From assembly GCF_014750685.1 (NCBI RefSeq), contig NZ_JAAXGE010000009.1:124001-188000 (forward strand): DNA of 64,000 bases. Direction: 5' to 3'. Below are positions 10,733 through 18,900 of the stretch, piece by piece; position 1 is the first letter of the stretch; every line of letters begins with the position of its first letter. This DNA comes from Bacteroides sp. GM023. GTDB lineage: Bacteria > Bacteroidota > Bacteroidia > Bacteroidales > Bacteroidaceae. Made by a program: the position numbers and the translations under genes. A model generated the notes under the pieces. That model saw nothing but the letters and a program-made list of their open reading frames with translations. It did no database searches and was not told where the DNA came from.

Positions 10733-11437
10733 TTAGTGAATAATTATTTGTTCATTTTTATTTTCTTTTGTCAGATTCAGACTGAAACAAATTTTGTATA
10801 ATATGTCGTCAATGCTTTCGTCGTATCGTATGCTGCCACTAAATGCAGTTCCTTTTTTAGATGTGTTTAAAATTATGTTGCTGTTATATTTTTGATTGAC
10901 GATCTGAATTAATTCCTCTAGTGGAATGTTATTAAAGGTGTATCTTCCATTTTCCCAATTAATGGTCGTTATATTATTGATTTGTATTTTTGTGTTATCT
11001 GTGTTATAAACTAGCTGTTGTGAGGGCAGCAGGGCTATTTTCTCTCCTGATGCTTCTGCGATGAATTCTATTTTCCCATTAAATAAGGTGATTTCGTTTT
11101 GTTTCGTTTTGTTCTGTTTAACGAGGAAACACGTGCCTTTTACTTCGATAAGTGCTTTGTCGATATATACTTGAAAAATGCTTCCTGCATGTTTCTGTAC
11201 TTCAAACAAGGAGTTACCTTTCAACCACACTTTTCTGTTCTTGTTGAATGTTTTTGCATATTGAATGGAACTTCCCGGATCCATCCATACTTTTGTACTA
11301 TCTGGTAAAATATGCATTTTACTTTCCTGAGCTACAATTCTAATATATTCCTCTTTTATAATATCTTCTTCAGAGCTTATCCATAGGCTTCCAATAGTTA
11401 CTAAAAGAACGAATGAGGCCGCAATGGAATACCACAT
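10733..11437 (-). CDS. FecR anti-sigma factor, membrane and periplasmic part only (cluster A)
   Basis: 234 residues from ATG at 11437. It opens directly with a transmembrane helix (YSIAASFVLLVTIGSLWI), followed by the FecR periplasmic domain (LPDSTKVWMDPGSSIQYA, WLKGNSLFEV, VKGTCFLV) and a C-terminal DUF4974/STN-like domain. The cytoplasmic sigma-binding N-terminus found in FecR proteins is absent. It lies on the opposite strand 208 bp away (11646-11891). The reading frame continues upstream of the ATG through the inverted site as V-L-V-E-L, exactly as in the N-terminal fragment. Inverting 11437-11874 would create one 310-residue FecR (11665 to 10733). In the orientation shown, no promoter is visible for this part or for susC behind it. 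Confidence 0.93.
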   Translation of the reverse strand: MWYSIAASFVLLVTIGSLWISSEEDIIKEEYIRIVAQESKMHILPDSTKVWMDPGSSIQYAKTFNKNRKVWLKGNSLFEVQKHAGSIFQVYIDKALIEVKGTCFLVKQNKTKQNEITLFNGKIEFIAEASGEKIALLPSQQLVYNTDNTKIQINNITTINWENGRYTFNNIPLEELIQIVNQKYNSNIILNTSKKGTAFSGSIRYDESIDDILYKICFSLNLTKENKNEQIIIH

Positions 11438-11453
11438 AAGTTCTACAAGTACT
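11437..11453 (+). repeat. left inverted recombination site of segment A
   Basis: TAAGTTCTACAAGTACT. It matches the reverse complement of 11858-11874 at 16 of 17 positions. Its core is the half-site pair AGTTC-N5-G(T/A)ACT. The minus-strand reading is part of the FecR frame. Confidence 0.9.
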
Positions 11454-11587
11454 AATGTGAATTCGAATTTATTCCTTTATATTCTTGATTTTTTTTAATG
11501 ATGTAATGTGAATATAATCAGATACTTAATGGTACTATGAATGTTTTTTTACTATTTTTTTTATGATGGATGTGGGGTTAGGGCTGT

Positions 11588-11612
11588 GTTGTGTGTATTT
11601 ATAATATGAAGC
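11588..11612 (+). promoter_or_regulatory. putative promoter region inside invertible segment A
   Basis: The 11-mer GTGTATTTATA (11593-11603), preceded by GTTG and followed by ATATG-AAGC, occurs 42 bp before the FecR N-terminal ATG. The same elements stand in the same order before the cluster B N-terminal fragment (15054-15078). Conservation between two otherwise diverged segments suggests a promoter or regulator site, perhaps ECF-dependent. No classical TAnnTTTG is present. As shown it points toward the ECF sigma gene; inverted, it would point into FecR-susCD. Confidence 0.45.
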
Positions 11613-11645
11613 CCTTAAAAATAAAAACGAACAAGGTCGAAAGGA

Positions 11646-11891
11646 ATGAATAAAGATAAAAGAAAGCAGTTGATTAAAAGTTTGCTGTCTGACAGATTGA
11701 CTAAGAGTCGGCGAAAGGACTTTGCTGACCTACCTGCTGTGGACAAAGAGATAAAAGACCAGTGGAGTGAATGCGGAAACAGAAATGTGGATGTGAGGAT
11801 AAAAGAACAAATATGGGAGAAAGTAAAAGCAAAATGTGATCATAAAAAAAGTAGCAAAGTTCTTGTAGAACTTAGTAGAAAAAAGGACTAA
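11646..11891 (+). CDS. FecR anti-sigma factor, detached N-terminal cytoplasmic domain (cluster A)
   Basis: 81 residues, rich in lysine, with the pattern of FecR N-termini: a basic helix KRKQLIKSLLSDRLT, then EIKDQW, then VRIKEQIWEKVKAK. Residues 72-76 (VLVEL) are encoded by the inverted site, after which only SRKKD precedes the stop. On the sister locus the equivalent fragment is 79 residues with the same pattern. In E. coli the cytoplasmic N-terminal region of FecR (about 85 residues) binds FecI and can activate it without the rest of the protein, so this fragment may be a functional soluble sigma regulator rather than debris. The ECF sigma gene starts 119 bp downstream on the same strand. 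Confidence 0.85.
   Translation: MNKDKRKQLIKSLLSDRLTKSRRKDFADLPAVDKEIKDQWSECGNRNVDVRIKEQIWEKVKAKCDHKKSSKVLVELSRKKD
11858..11874 (-). repeat. right inverted recombination site of segment A
   Basis: AGTTCTTGTAGAACTTA on the plus strand. Its core AGTTC-TTGTA-GAACT is a near-perfect dyad around a 5-bp spacer. It is the partner of 11437-11453. Confidence 0.9.
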
Positions 11892-11962
11892 TTTAATTGA
11901 GAAATGGTATGTTGAGAAGAAAAAAAAATGCTGCTACCATGGAATAAAATTCTTAATAAATG

Positions 11963-11992
11963 TTGTACTTTGTCGTTGTTTCCTTACATTTG
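11963..11992 (+). promoter_or_regulatory. Bacteroides-type promoter of ECF sigma gene A
   Basis: The -7 element TACATTTG (11985-11992) fits TAnnTTTG. A TTG -33 element lies at 11963-11965, 22 bp upstream. The start codon of the sigma gene is 18 bp downstream, so the 5' leader would be short. Confidence 0.65.
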
Positions 11993-12010
11993 TGACATAA
12001 TTTAATACAA

Positions 12011-12565
12011 ATGGAAGAGAAATCTGTTTTGGAGAAAGTAAAAGTTGGTGATACAGTAGCGTTCTCATTGCTCTATGAACGTTATTGGTTAAAAGTCTAT
12101 GATTTTACACGGCTTTATATTATTTCTTCCTCTGAAGTTTCAGAAGTAGTCCAGGATGTTTTTGTTAAAGTATGGGAATCCAAAGAACAGCTTGATATCG
12201 AAAAGAATTTCGATGGCTTTCTTTTTATGATAACCCGGAATATAATATTCAATTATTCTCGCAGGTATTTTAATGAATTAAACTTTAAAATGACTGTACT
12301 GAAAGGTCTTGAAAGTTCTTATGATATGGAAGAAGAATTGGATGCTGCTGATCTGAAAAATTATATTGATAGTTTGATTGCGCAACTTCCTTTGAAAAGA
12401 CAACAAATTTTCAGAATGAGCCGTGAAGAACATTTATCTAATAAGGAGATTGCGGAACGTTGTGCCGTTACTGAAAAAGCAATAGAACGACAAATAACTT
12501 TGGCTTTGAAATTCATTAAGGATAATCTCCCTTTATTCATGCTATTTGTCCGAGGAATACCATAA
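12011..12565 (+). CDS. ECF sigma-70 family RNA polymerase sigma factor (cluster A)
   Basis: 184 residues with region 2 (AFSLLYERYWLKVYDFTRLY and VVQDVFVKVWE) and region 4 (LPLKRQQIFRMSREEHLSNKEIAERCAVTEKAIERQI), the helix-turn-helix that contacts the -35 element. It is strongly similar to the sigma at 25397, as expected for duplicated regulatory modules. It should be held by, and respond through, a FecR protein sensing SusC occupancy. It lies directly behind the detached FecR N-terminal fragment, so in the orientation shown it may also receive read-through from the invertible segment. Confidence 0.95.
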   Translation: MEEKSVLEKVKVGDTVAFSLLYERYWLKVYDFTRLYIISSSEVSEVVQDVFVKVWESKEQLDIEKNFDGFLFMITRNIIFNYSRRYFNELNFKMTVLKGLESSYDMEEELDAADLKNYIDSLIAQLPLKRQQIFRMSREEHLSNKEIAERCAVTEKAIERQITLALKFIKDNLPLFMLFVRGIP

Positions 12566-12597
12566 ACTTATCGTTTTGTTAAATATAAGGCAGTTTC

Positions 12598-12713
12598 GTT
12601 TCCTCGTAGAGAAACGCCAGTTTCCATACTGGGGAACGCGCGTGTCCTCGTATGGAAACGACAGTATCCATTGCGGGAAACTAGAGTTTCCTTGTATGGA
12701 AATTGAAGGAAAC
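12598..12713. repeat. 22-bp-period dyad array, word GTTTCC
   Basis: Five units begin at 12598, 12620, 12642, 12664 and 12686, each GTTTCC (or one mismatch), 6-bp spacer, GGAAAC, 4-bp linker. A final GGAAAC is at 12708. The spacers differ (TCGTAG, ATACTG, TCGTAT, ATTGCG, TTGTAT). The array fills the gap between convergent genes. As RNA each unit would form a 6-bp hairpin with a 6-nt loop. Confidence 0.85.
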
Positions 12714-12779
12714 TCTAATGTTTTGAATTTTAGATGTATAAGTGATTCATCTTATACCTTCTTATGCCGTAAGAATTAT

Positions 12780-14627
12780 CTATTTGACTTTTTGAAAGAA
12801 TGGATTCTTACTGATTTTTATATCCGATGACTTCATCTTTTCAAACTTGACAGTACGTCCCAATACATCGCCTTCGATTTTATTGTTTGAGATAACCACC
12901 GATTTGCAGGCTTCAAGTGTTATTCCTTCTTTGCGATAATGATATGGCTGATAGGTGTTGTCACGTATCAATGTATTGTTAGAGAACGTGAGTCCGTCAA
13001 CAGAGCGGGCGAAAAGAATCGGATAATCGAAAAGATGGAATGTATTGTCTACAATGCGTATGTTACGATGATATGGATACTTTTGCTCGGGTGTCGGTAT
13101 TTCCGGATCAATGCTGATTACTGCTTCGCAGAATTGATAAAGTGAAGAGTTGCACGGATAGCGAAAATCATTGTTACGTATTAATACATCCTTTACTGCG
13201 CCCGATTCATACCAGGCGTTGGCATCTCCGGCAATCAGGATGGCGGAACCACTGGATTCGAAAACATTATCCTCTATTACAACTTTGCCCGGAGTGGATA
13301 CAAGCAAACCACGTGCACGACAACTTCCGAAGTGGCAGTTGCGTATTTCAGCATCCGGCGTACAAGTCAGGTTTTCTATTACGTGTCCGGCTTCTACTCC
13401 TGCAGGAAGTGGAGCGGATAGTTCTATAATAAATTCAGCTTTGTTTAATGCTTCGAACTTATTCATTTTGCCGGTGGCTACCGTACGCATTGTATTGTGT
13501 TCTATAAATCCGATAGTTTCATTCGGGCGTCCCCATTCCATACCTTCGCTCATGTCTTGCATGAATTTACACTTGATGCGGGTAGGGGAAATAACTTCCA
13601 TGATACGTGAACAAGTTCCGTGAATGTTGATAGGGTCATCCATTAGTCCAGCCCAACTGCAATTTTCAATTTTGAGTAAACCACTGCATCCCATAAAATG
13701 AAAGCCATCGTCGTGTCCGCTTAGCACACGACCTTTAGAAGCGTTCGGGATAATATGAACGTCATTGAAAGATATATTCTTGCTGTACTGTGATAAAATA
13801 CCTAATCCGCACGTATGGAATAATTTCAGGTTTTCCATTTTGGTATCTGTGCTATGGAAAATGAAGATACCGGCATGGTCACGAGTGCTATGTCTTAACA
13901 CGAGGATGGTACCCACTGCAGGATAGAACTTGTTTGCTTCTCCTTTAGGATCGGACAGGCGAACGCGTCCGGGACTTACTTCTACTGCGTCATAGCCGCG
14001 CCAACCTAAATTATCTCCTGTGTTGGGCAGAACGAAGTGAGTTTTGGGATCGAATTGCATGATAGACCATACGCTGCTTTTCCATCCTTCACCAACAAAA
14101 GTCAGTCGTTTGTTTTCGATGATGTACGGATATTGACAAGCGTCGATTTCGATTTCCATAAAGTCGGAGGTTGATTCAGTTACAGTGCCTTGTGCTGTCA
14201 AGGGGATGTCCCAGTCTACGGTAAAATTCTTCAGTGTAATGTTTTGGCAATGATCCAAAGTGAATGGTTGCATTCGCCCGTGCATAATGAATTCCGAGCC
14301 ATTGCCGTCAATGGTCAGGTTATTCACTTCGTCTAGCAGCACAGCAAGTATTTTGGGATTTACATCATATGTGTTTGTCTCGTGATATTCCTTTTCAACG
14401 GCATGTTGTGCCCAGAAATCATATCTCCCTTTGGGAAAGACAAGCGTGGAGCCCGGGTGTTCTTTGCAGACTTTAATGGCCTTTTGTACGAATGGTACGG
14501 CATTGATACGACTATTTGGTTTTAAACCAAACTCGGTGACTGAAATAACTTTACTTGCTGAAATACTGGCGGTACAAAGTAAGAGTACAAGAAGTAAGCA
14601 AGCTTTGAATGATAAAAGTGTTTTCAT
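12780..14627 (-). CDS. GH110-type alpha-1,3-galactosidase (parallel beta-helix)
   Basis: 615 residues with a type I signal peptide (about 1-24), so periplasmic or secreted. The body is a right-handed parallel beta-helix with repeated asparagine-ladder strands (NLTIDGNGSEF, NITLKNFTVDW, ISFNDVHI, VVIEDNVF). The acidic motifs HDDGFHFMGC and LMDDPINIHGTC resemble the active-site region of GH110 enzymes, which remove alpha-1,3-linked galactose from blood group B antigens in Bacteroides. The family call rests on recollection of these motifs, and another beta-helix glycosidase family remains possible. It lies between two mucin-directed clusters and faces away from cluster B, behind the detached FecR fragment at 14788. 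Confidence 0.78.
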   Translation of the reverse strand: MKTLLSFKACLLLVLLLCTASISASKVISVTEFGLKPNSRINAVPFVQKAIKVCKEHPGSTLVFPKGRYDFWAQHAVEKEYHETNTYDVNPKILAVLLDEVNNLTIDGNGSEFIMHGRMQPFTLDHCQNITLKNFTVDWDIPLTAQGTVTESTSDFMEIEIDACQYPYIIENKRLTFVGEGWKSSVWSIMQFDPKTHFVLPNTGDNLGWRGYDAVEVSPGRVRLSDPKGEANKFYPAVGTILVLRHSTRDHAGIFIFHSTDTKMENLKLFHTCGLGILSQYSKNISFNDVHIIPNASKGRVLSGHDDGFHFMGCSGLLKIENCSWAGLMDDPINIHGTCSRIMEVISPTRIKCKFMQDMSEGMEWGRPNETIGFIEHNTMRTVATGKMNKFEALNKAEFIIELSAPLPAGVEAGHVIENLTCTPDAEIRNCHFGSCRARGLLVSTPGKVVIEDNVFESSGSAILIAGDANAWYESGAVKDVLIRNNDFRYPCNSSLYQFCEAVISIDPEIPTPEQKYPYHRNIRIVDNTFHLFDYPILFARSVDGLTFSNNTLIRDNTYQPYHYRKEGITLEACKSVVISNNKIEGDVLGRTVKFEKMKSSDIKISKNPFFQKVK

Positions 14628-14723
14628 GTTTTGTACATTATTATGCGATAAATTTAATATAAATACTGTTTGTTTGCTTGTAACCCTACGCTTTTCCTTT
14701 AAAAAAAAGATTTTTTAGTATTT

Positions 14724-14743
14724 ATCCTCTATTAGAAGAGGAT
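14724..14743 (-). terminator. small hairpin between FecR fragment B and GH110 gene
   Basis: ATCCTCT and AGAGGAT pair around a 6-nt loop. On the minus strand it is followed by AAATACTAAAAAATC rather than a U-run, so it is at best a weak terminator. Read-through from segment B into the GH110 gene is possible. Confidence 0.35.
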
Positions 14744-14787
14744 TATTGCATAACGAATGGAAATAAACCGTGGAATGTGGCAGAAAG

Positions 14788-15027
14788 CTACCGTAGTTCT
14801 ATATGAACTAAAGTTTTGGATCTGCCTTCACAACTACGCTGAATATTTCTCCATATTCGTTTTTTTATTCTTGAATTAACTGGGTCATTTTCAAATTGTT
14901 TCCATTGCTTTTTCATCTCCTTTTCTACCGAGTTTCTCTTTAGTAGATTTTGTTTTTCCTCCGGCAATAAGTGTTCTGCTAGCAGTGCCCTTATCAATCT
15001 TTTTCTTTTATCTATATTTGTTTCCAT
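14788..15027 (-). CDS. FecR anti-sigma factor, detached N-terminal cytoplasmic domain (cluster B)
   Basis: 79 residues in the FecR N-terminal pattern: KRKRLIRALLAEHL, EKEMKKQW, SRIKKRIWRNI. It ends in VHIELR, of which VHIEL is encoded by the inverted site 14794-14810; the stop follows one codon later. The membrane/periplasmic part begins across the segment on the plus strand, whose frame reads VHIEL-WHSLAAAVAI through the other site copy. It resembles the cluster A fragment in sequence, length and break point. As shown it is transcribed toward the GH110 gene. It may be translated as a free sigma-binding peptide. Confidence 0.85.
   Translation of the reverse strand: METNIDKRKRLIRALLAEHLLPEEKQNLLKRNSVEKEMKKQWKQFENDPVNSRIKKRIWRNIQRSCEGRSKTLVHIELR
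14794..14810 (+). repeat. left inverted recombination site of segment B
   Basis: TAGTTCTATATGAACTA, the exact reverse complement of 15177-15193. The core AGTTC-N5-GAACT is shared with segment A. The identity does not extend into the flanks. Confidence 0.92.
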
Positions 15028-15053
15028 TTCAATTTCGTTCTGCGATAATTAGT

Positions 15054-15078
15054 GCTACATATATAAATACACCGCAAC
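15054..15078 (-). promoter_or_regulatory. putative promoter region inside invertible segment B
   Basis: Read on the minus strand it has GTTG, then GTGTATTTATA (15072-15062), then ATATG-TAGC, 27-34 bp before the FecR N-terminal ATG. This matches 11588-11612 of segment A apart from a one-base shift. It is a candidate promoter that changes direction with inversion. Confidence 0.45.
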
Positions 15079-15176
15079 TTGGCTTATCCCTACAATGAAT
15101 ATGTCTTTTTTTTGAAAATAGATAGCTTTTAAATGAATAGCCTTTGATTATCATTCCTTTCCCTTTAGGAACAATA

Positions 15177-15193
15177 TAGTTCATATAGAACTA
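15177..15193 (-). repeat. right inverted recombination site of segment B
   Basis: TAGTTCATATAGAACTA on the plus strand, the perfect partner of 14794-14810. Codons GTT CAT ATA GAA CTA are in frame with the FecR membrane part. Confidence 0.92.
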
Positions 15194-15202
15194 TGGCATT
15201 CA

Positions 15203-15901
15203 TTGGCTGCTGCCGTTGCAATCCTCTTAGTGATAGGCGGTTTGCTATTTTTATCCGGGAATGATAAGATAGGAGTAGAAAAATACGTCAAGATAATCGC
15301 AGAAAATAATCAATTATACGTGTTGCCCGATAGTACTAAAGTGTGGATGCAGCCGGGTAGCTCAATCCGGTATGCGAAAGCATTCAATCAAGATCGGAAA
15401 GTATGGCTGGAAGGCAATTCCTTATTTGAGGTGCATAAACATCAGGGAAGTACATTTCAAGTATATATTAACGATGCATTTATAGAGGTGAAAGGAACTT
15501 GTTTTTTGGTGAAGCAAGAGGACGCACACTGTAGTGAGGTCACTTTATTTGAAGGTAAGATTGAATTTAATATTCCATCTATCAGGCAGAAGACGGTGAT
15601 GCGTCCCTTGCAGAAGCTCACTTACAATCCGGTTGATTCACAGTCACAGATAAGTGATATTGCCAATATCAGCTGGGAGGACGGAAGATATAACTTTAAG
15701 GATGTCCCATTGACCCAGTTAATTCAAACCGTGGGCCAAATGTATCATACTGATATTCTCCTACAGGGAGTACACAAGGATGAGTCTTCATTTAGCGGTA
15801 GTATCCATTATAATGAACCTTTGGACAATGTGCTGAACAAGATTTGTTTTAGCCTGAATCTTAATGTCCGGAAAGCCGACGGCCGGATAATTCTATACTA
15901 A
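15203..15901 (+). CDS. FecR anti-sigma factor, membrane and periplasmic part only (cluster B)
   Basis: About 232 residues: a transmembrane helix (LAAAVAILLVIGGLLFL), the FecR domain (LPDSTKVWMQPGSSIRYA, WLEGNSLFEV, VKGTCFLV) and a DUF4974-like C-terminus. There is no ATG start. The frame is open from the inverted site, reading WHS before a TTG at 15203, so in this orientation it is probably not translated. The missing cytoplasmic domain is on the minus strand at 14788-15027. After inversion the fused protein would be 313 residues. SusC begins 18 bp downstream, so both are in one transcript. Confidence 0.92.
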   Translation: MAAAVAILLVIGGLLFLSGNDKIGVEKYVKIIAENNQLYVLPDSTKVWMQPGSSIRYAKAFNQDRKVWLEGNSLFEVHKHQGSTFQVYINDAFIEVKGTCFLVKQEDAHCSEVTLFEGKIEFNIPSIRQKTVMRPLQKLTYNPVDSQSQISDIANISWEDGRYNFKDVPLTQLIQTVGQMYHTDILLQGVHKDESSFSGSIHYNEPLDNVLNKICFSLNLNVRKADGRIILY

Positions 15902-15919
15902 TTTATTTTTATTAACCAT

Positions 15920-18900
15920 ATGTCTAATCAAATTATTAAAAGCATGGGAAAATTACTCAGTTTACACTGTGGTGTGCGATATATCAGATATATCGTGCTG
16001 GTTTTGCTTTTTTATCCGTTGACAGTCCTTGGCGCTCAAGGTCATATTACGGTTAAAGGGCAGTCTATTACAATTAAAGAGGCTATTATGCTTATAGAAA
16101 AAAGCAGTAATTATGTTTTCTTCTATAATGCTGCCGATTTAAAAAACATTCGATTGAAAAACATTAATTGTTCGGGTACAATTGATAAGGTGTTGAATGA
16201 AGTTTTTTCTAACACCGGAATCAGCTATTTAATTCAAGGCAATGATGTAGTTCTAAAAGTGAGTAAGGCAGAATCTACCCAACAGGTCAAGAAGACGGAA
16301 ATTGTGGGTGTCGTGACCGATGCACGCACAGGGGAGTCTATCATTGGTGCAAGTGTTGCTATTGTGGGAAGTGCAACGGGAGTCATCACGGATATGGATG
16401 GTAAGTTTGTCCTTCAGGCAAGTCCGAAGGATGTTTTGAGAATATCTTATGTAGGATATACCGCTAAAGAAGTGAAGGTAGGCAATCGGAAAGTACTTGC
16501 CATTGATTTGTCAGAAGACGCACAGGCGCTTGATGAGGTGGTAGTGACAGCTTATGGAACAGGACAAAAGAAAGCAAGTATGGTAGGTTCGGTACAAGCT
16601 ATCCGTCCGGCTGAATTGAAAGTTCCTTCGACGAATCTCTCCAATTCGTTTGCAGGACGTTTGTCCGGTGTGGTAGCTGTTCAACGTTCCGGTCGTCCCG
16701 GCGCAGATGGTTCTGATTTTTGGATTCGTGGTATATCAACCTTGAGCGAGGCTACATCGCCTCTGATTATCATTGACGGTGTGCAGGTATCTTCGGCCGA
16801 TTTGAACGCATTGGATCCGGAAGTGATTGACGGATTCTCCATTTTGAAGGATGCTACGGCAACAGCAATGTACGGAACACGTGGTGCCAACGGTGTTATG
16901 ATTGTAACGACCAAATCCGGCCAGAATCTGGACAAGCCGATCATAAACTTCCGTGTAGAGGGACAAATCAGCCAACCTACCAAGACTCCTAAGTTCGTAG
17001 ACGGAGCTACGTATATGGAACTGTTCAATGAAGCTGTAAAGAATGATGGCAGTCCGGACGTTTTGTATAGCCAGGATAAGATTAACGGTACGCGTATGAA
17101 ACTGAATCCGTATGTTTTCCCGGATGTGAACTGGTATGATGAGATGTTTAATAATGTAGCTTTCAATGAGAAAGTGAACTTTAACATTCGTGGTGGAGGA
17201 AAGAAGATTGATTACTTCTCAAGTATCTCGGTCAATCACGAATCGGGTATGCTGAAGAATCGTTCTAAAGACTTTTTCTCTTATAACAATAATATTGATG
17301 TGATGCGTTATGCTTTCCAGAACAATATTAATGCATACCTCAGCAAGACATCCAAGTTGTCAGTGAGATTGAACGTACAACTTCGTGATTTGCGTGAGCC
17401 CAATCGCGGTATTGATGATATTTTTGCGGATGCTATGAACTCAAGTCCGGTTGAAGCGCCCGTTTTCTATGAACCGGATGGAACAACCAATCATGTGAAA
17501 TGGGGTACTACTGACCGTTTGATTACAGCTTATCAGGGTAATCCGGTTGCCCAGTTGACTACGGGGTATAATGATACGTTTGAAAGTACGGTTATCGCTG
17601 CTCTTGAGTTTGAACAGAAATTGGACTTTCTGACCAAGGGACTTCGGTTTAAGGCATTGGGAACGTTCAAAAACTGGTCGAAATCAGTTAATAAATATAG
17701 TGCCGAATGGAACAAATATTTGTTAGGGGCATATGAACAGAATGAAGACGGTTCGTATAGTTACACCACCAATAGAGTGGGTAATGAAGTGTCTACCGAC
17801 TTGAACAATACTATTGCTACGGCGGGAGATCGCCGGATTTATCTGGAAGCAATGGTTGATTATAACCGCACATTCGGCAAGCATGATATCAATGCCATGT
17901 TGCTTTATAATCAAGACGAACTTGTCAATAATGTGCCGAGTGGCGATACAGGTAGCCAAAGGCTTATCAGCTCGCTGCCCAAACGTAAACAAGGTCTTGC
18001 CGGCCGCCTTTCGTATGCATACGACGGAAAATATATGGCGGAAGTCAATATGGGTTATAATGGTTCGGAGAATTTTGCGAAGGGACATCGCTGGGGATTC
18101 TTCCCTTCCATAGCGCTGGGATATAATATCAGTGAAGAAAGTTTCTTTGAACCTCTGCGTAAGGTTGTCACCAGTATGAAATTACGCGGTTCATGGGGAT
18201 TGGTCGGTAATGACCAGATTGGTGGTGAAAGGTTTATTTATATGCCTACGATTAATCTGTCCGGTATGGGATTTACTACCGGTATTGACCAGAACTATGG
18301 ATTGAGCGGACCGGTTTATACCCGTTATGAAAATACTAATATTACTTGGGAAGTGGGAGAAAAGATCAACCTTGGTATTGACTTGCAATTATTGAACAGC
18401 CTGAACATTGTTGTCGATGTTTTCCGTGAGACTCGTAGAGATATATTCCAGAAAAAAGGGACTATTCCTACGTATCTGGGAACCGGAACAACCGATGTAT
18501 TTGGCAATCTTGCCGAGATGAAAAATCAGGGACTCGACTTCTCTATTGATTATAACAAGGCATTCAGCAAGGATTTCTATATGAACTTTAAGGGAACGTT
18601 TACATACGCCCACAATGAGATTACCAAATATGATGAAGCTCCTAAATATGCCTTCCAGTCGAAAGTCGGCCAGAGCGCCAATGTCAACCAGGGATATTTG
18701 TCGAACGGGTTATTTTTAGATGAGGCCGAAATAGACCGCTACAATCAACAGATGGGTTCTACACTGGGAGCAGGTGATATCAAATACCTCAATGTATCGA
18801 ATATGCATGGCTATGGAGATGATATAGTGGACGTGGACGACTGGACATGGATTGGAAATCCTACGGTTCCTGAAATCGTATATGGTTTCGGTCCTTCGTT

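Larger units (their letters stand above)
11437..11874. other. invertible DNA segment A inside an anti-sigma gene
   Basis: 438 bp bounded by 17-bp inverted sites with one mismatch. It contains the start and nearly all of the FecR N-terminal fragment and its upstream region. In the inverted state position x becomes 23311-x. The ATG moves to 11665, and codons GTT CTT GTA GAA CTT run in frame into ATG TGG TAT of the membrane part. Both site copies are read in the same frame, so the crossover point does not matter. No recombinase gene is present in the window, so one would have to act in trans. That this is an active switch is inference from sequence. Confidence 0.88.
14794..15193. other. invertible DNA segment B inside an anti-sigma gene
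   Basis: 400 bp bounded by perfect 17-bp inverted sites. Inversion maps x to 29987-x, moves the ATG at 15027 to 14960 and creates a continuous plus-strand frame 14960-15901 of 313 residues, the normal size of a Bacteroides FecR. It would also place the segment's upstream region in front of FecR-SusC-SusD of cluster B. The same construction at 11437-11874 makes chance very unlikely. Activity is inferred, not shown. Confidence 0.88.

Noticed and set aside
10733..11891. A simple frameshift or start-site error breaking FecR A (and likewise FecR B)
   Set aside because: The two halves are on opposite strands and joined only through inverted sites, so no base change or start choice can restore the gene.
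12598..12713. CRISPR array reading of the 22-bp arrays (also 41355, 57544, 58598)
   Set aside because: Units are far too short, spacers are 4-6 bp, repeats are dyads of 6 bp, and no cas gene is in the window.
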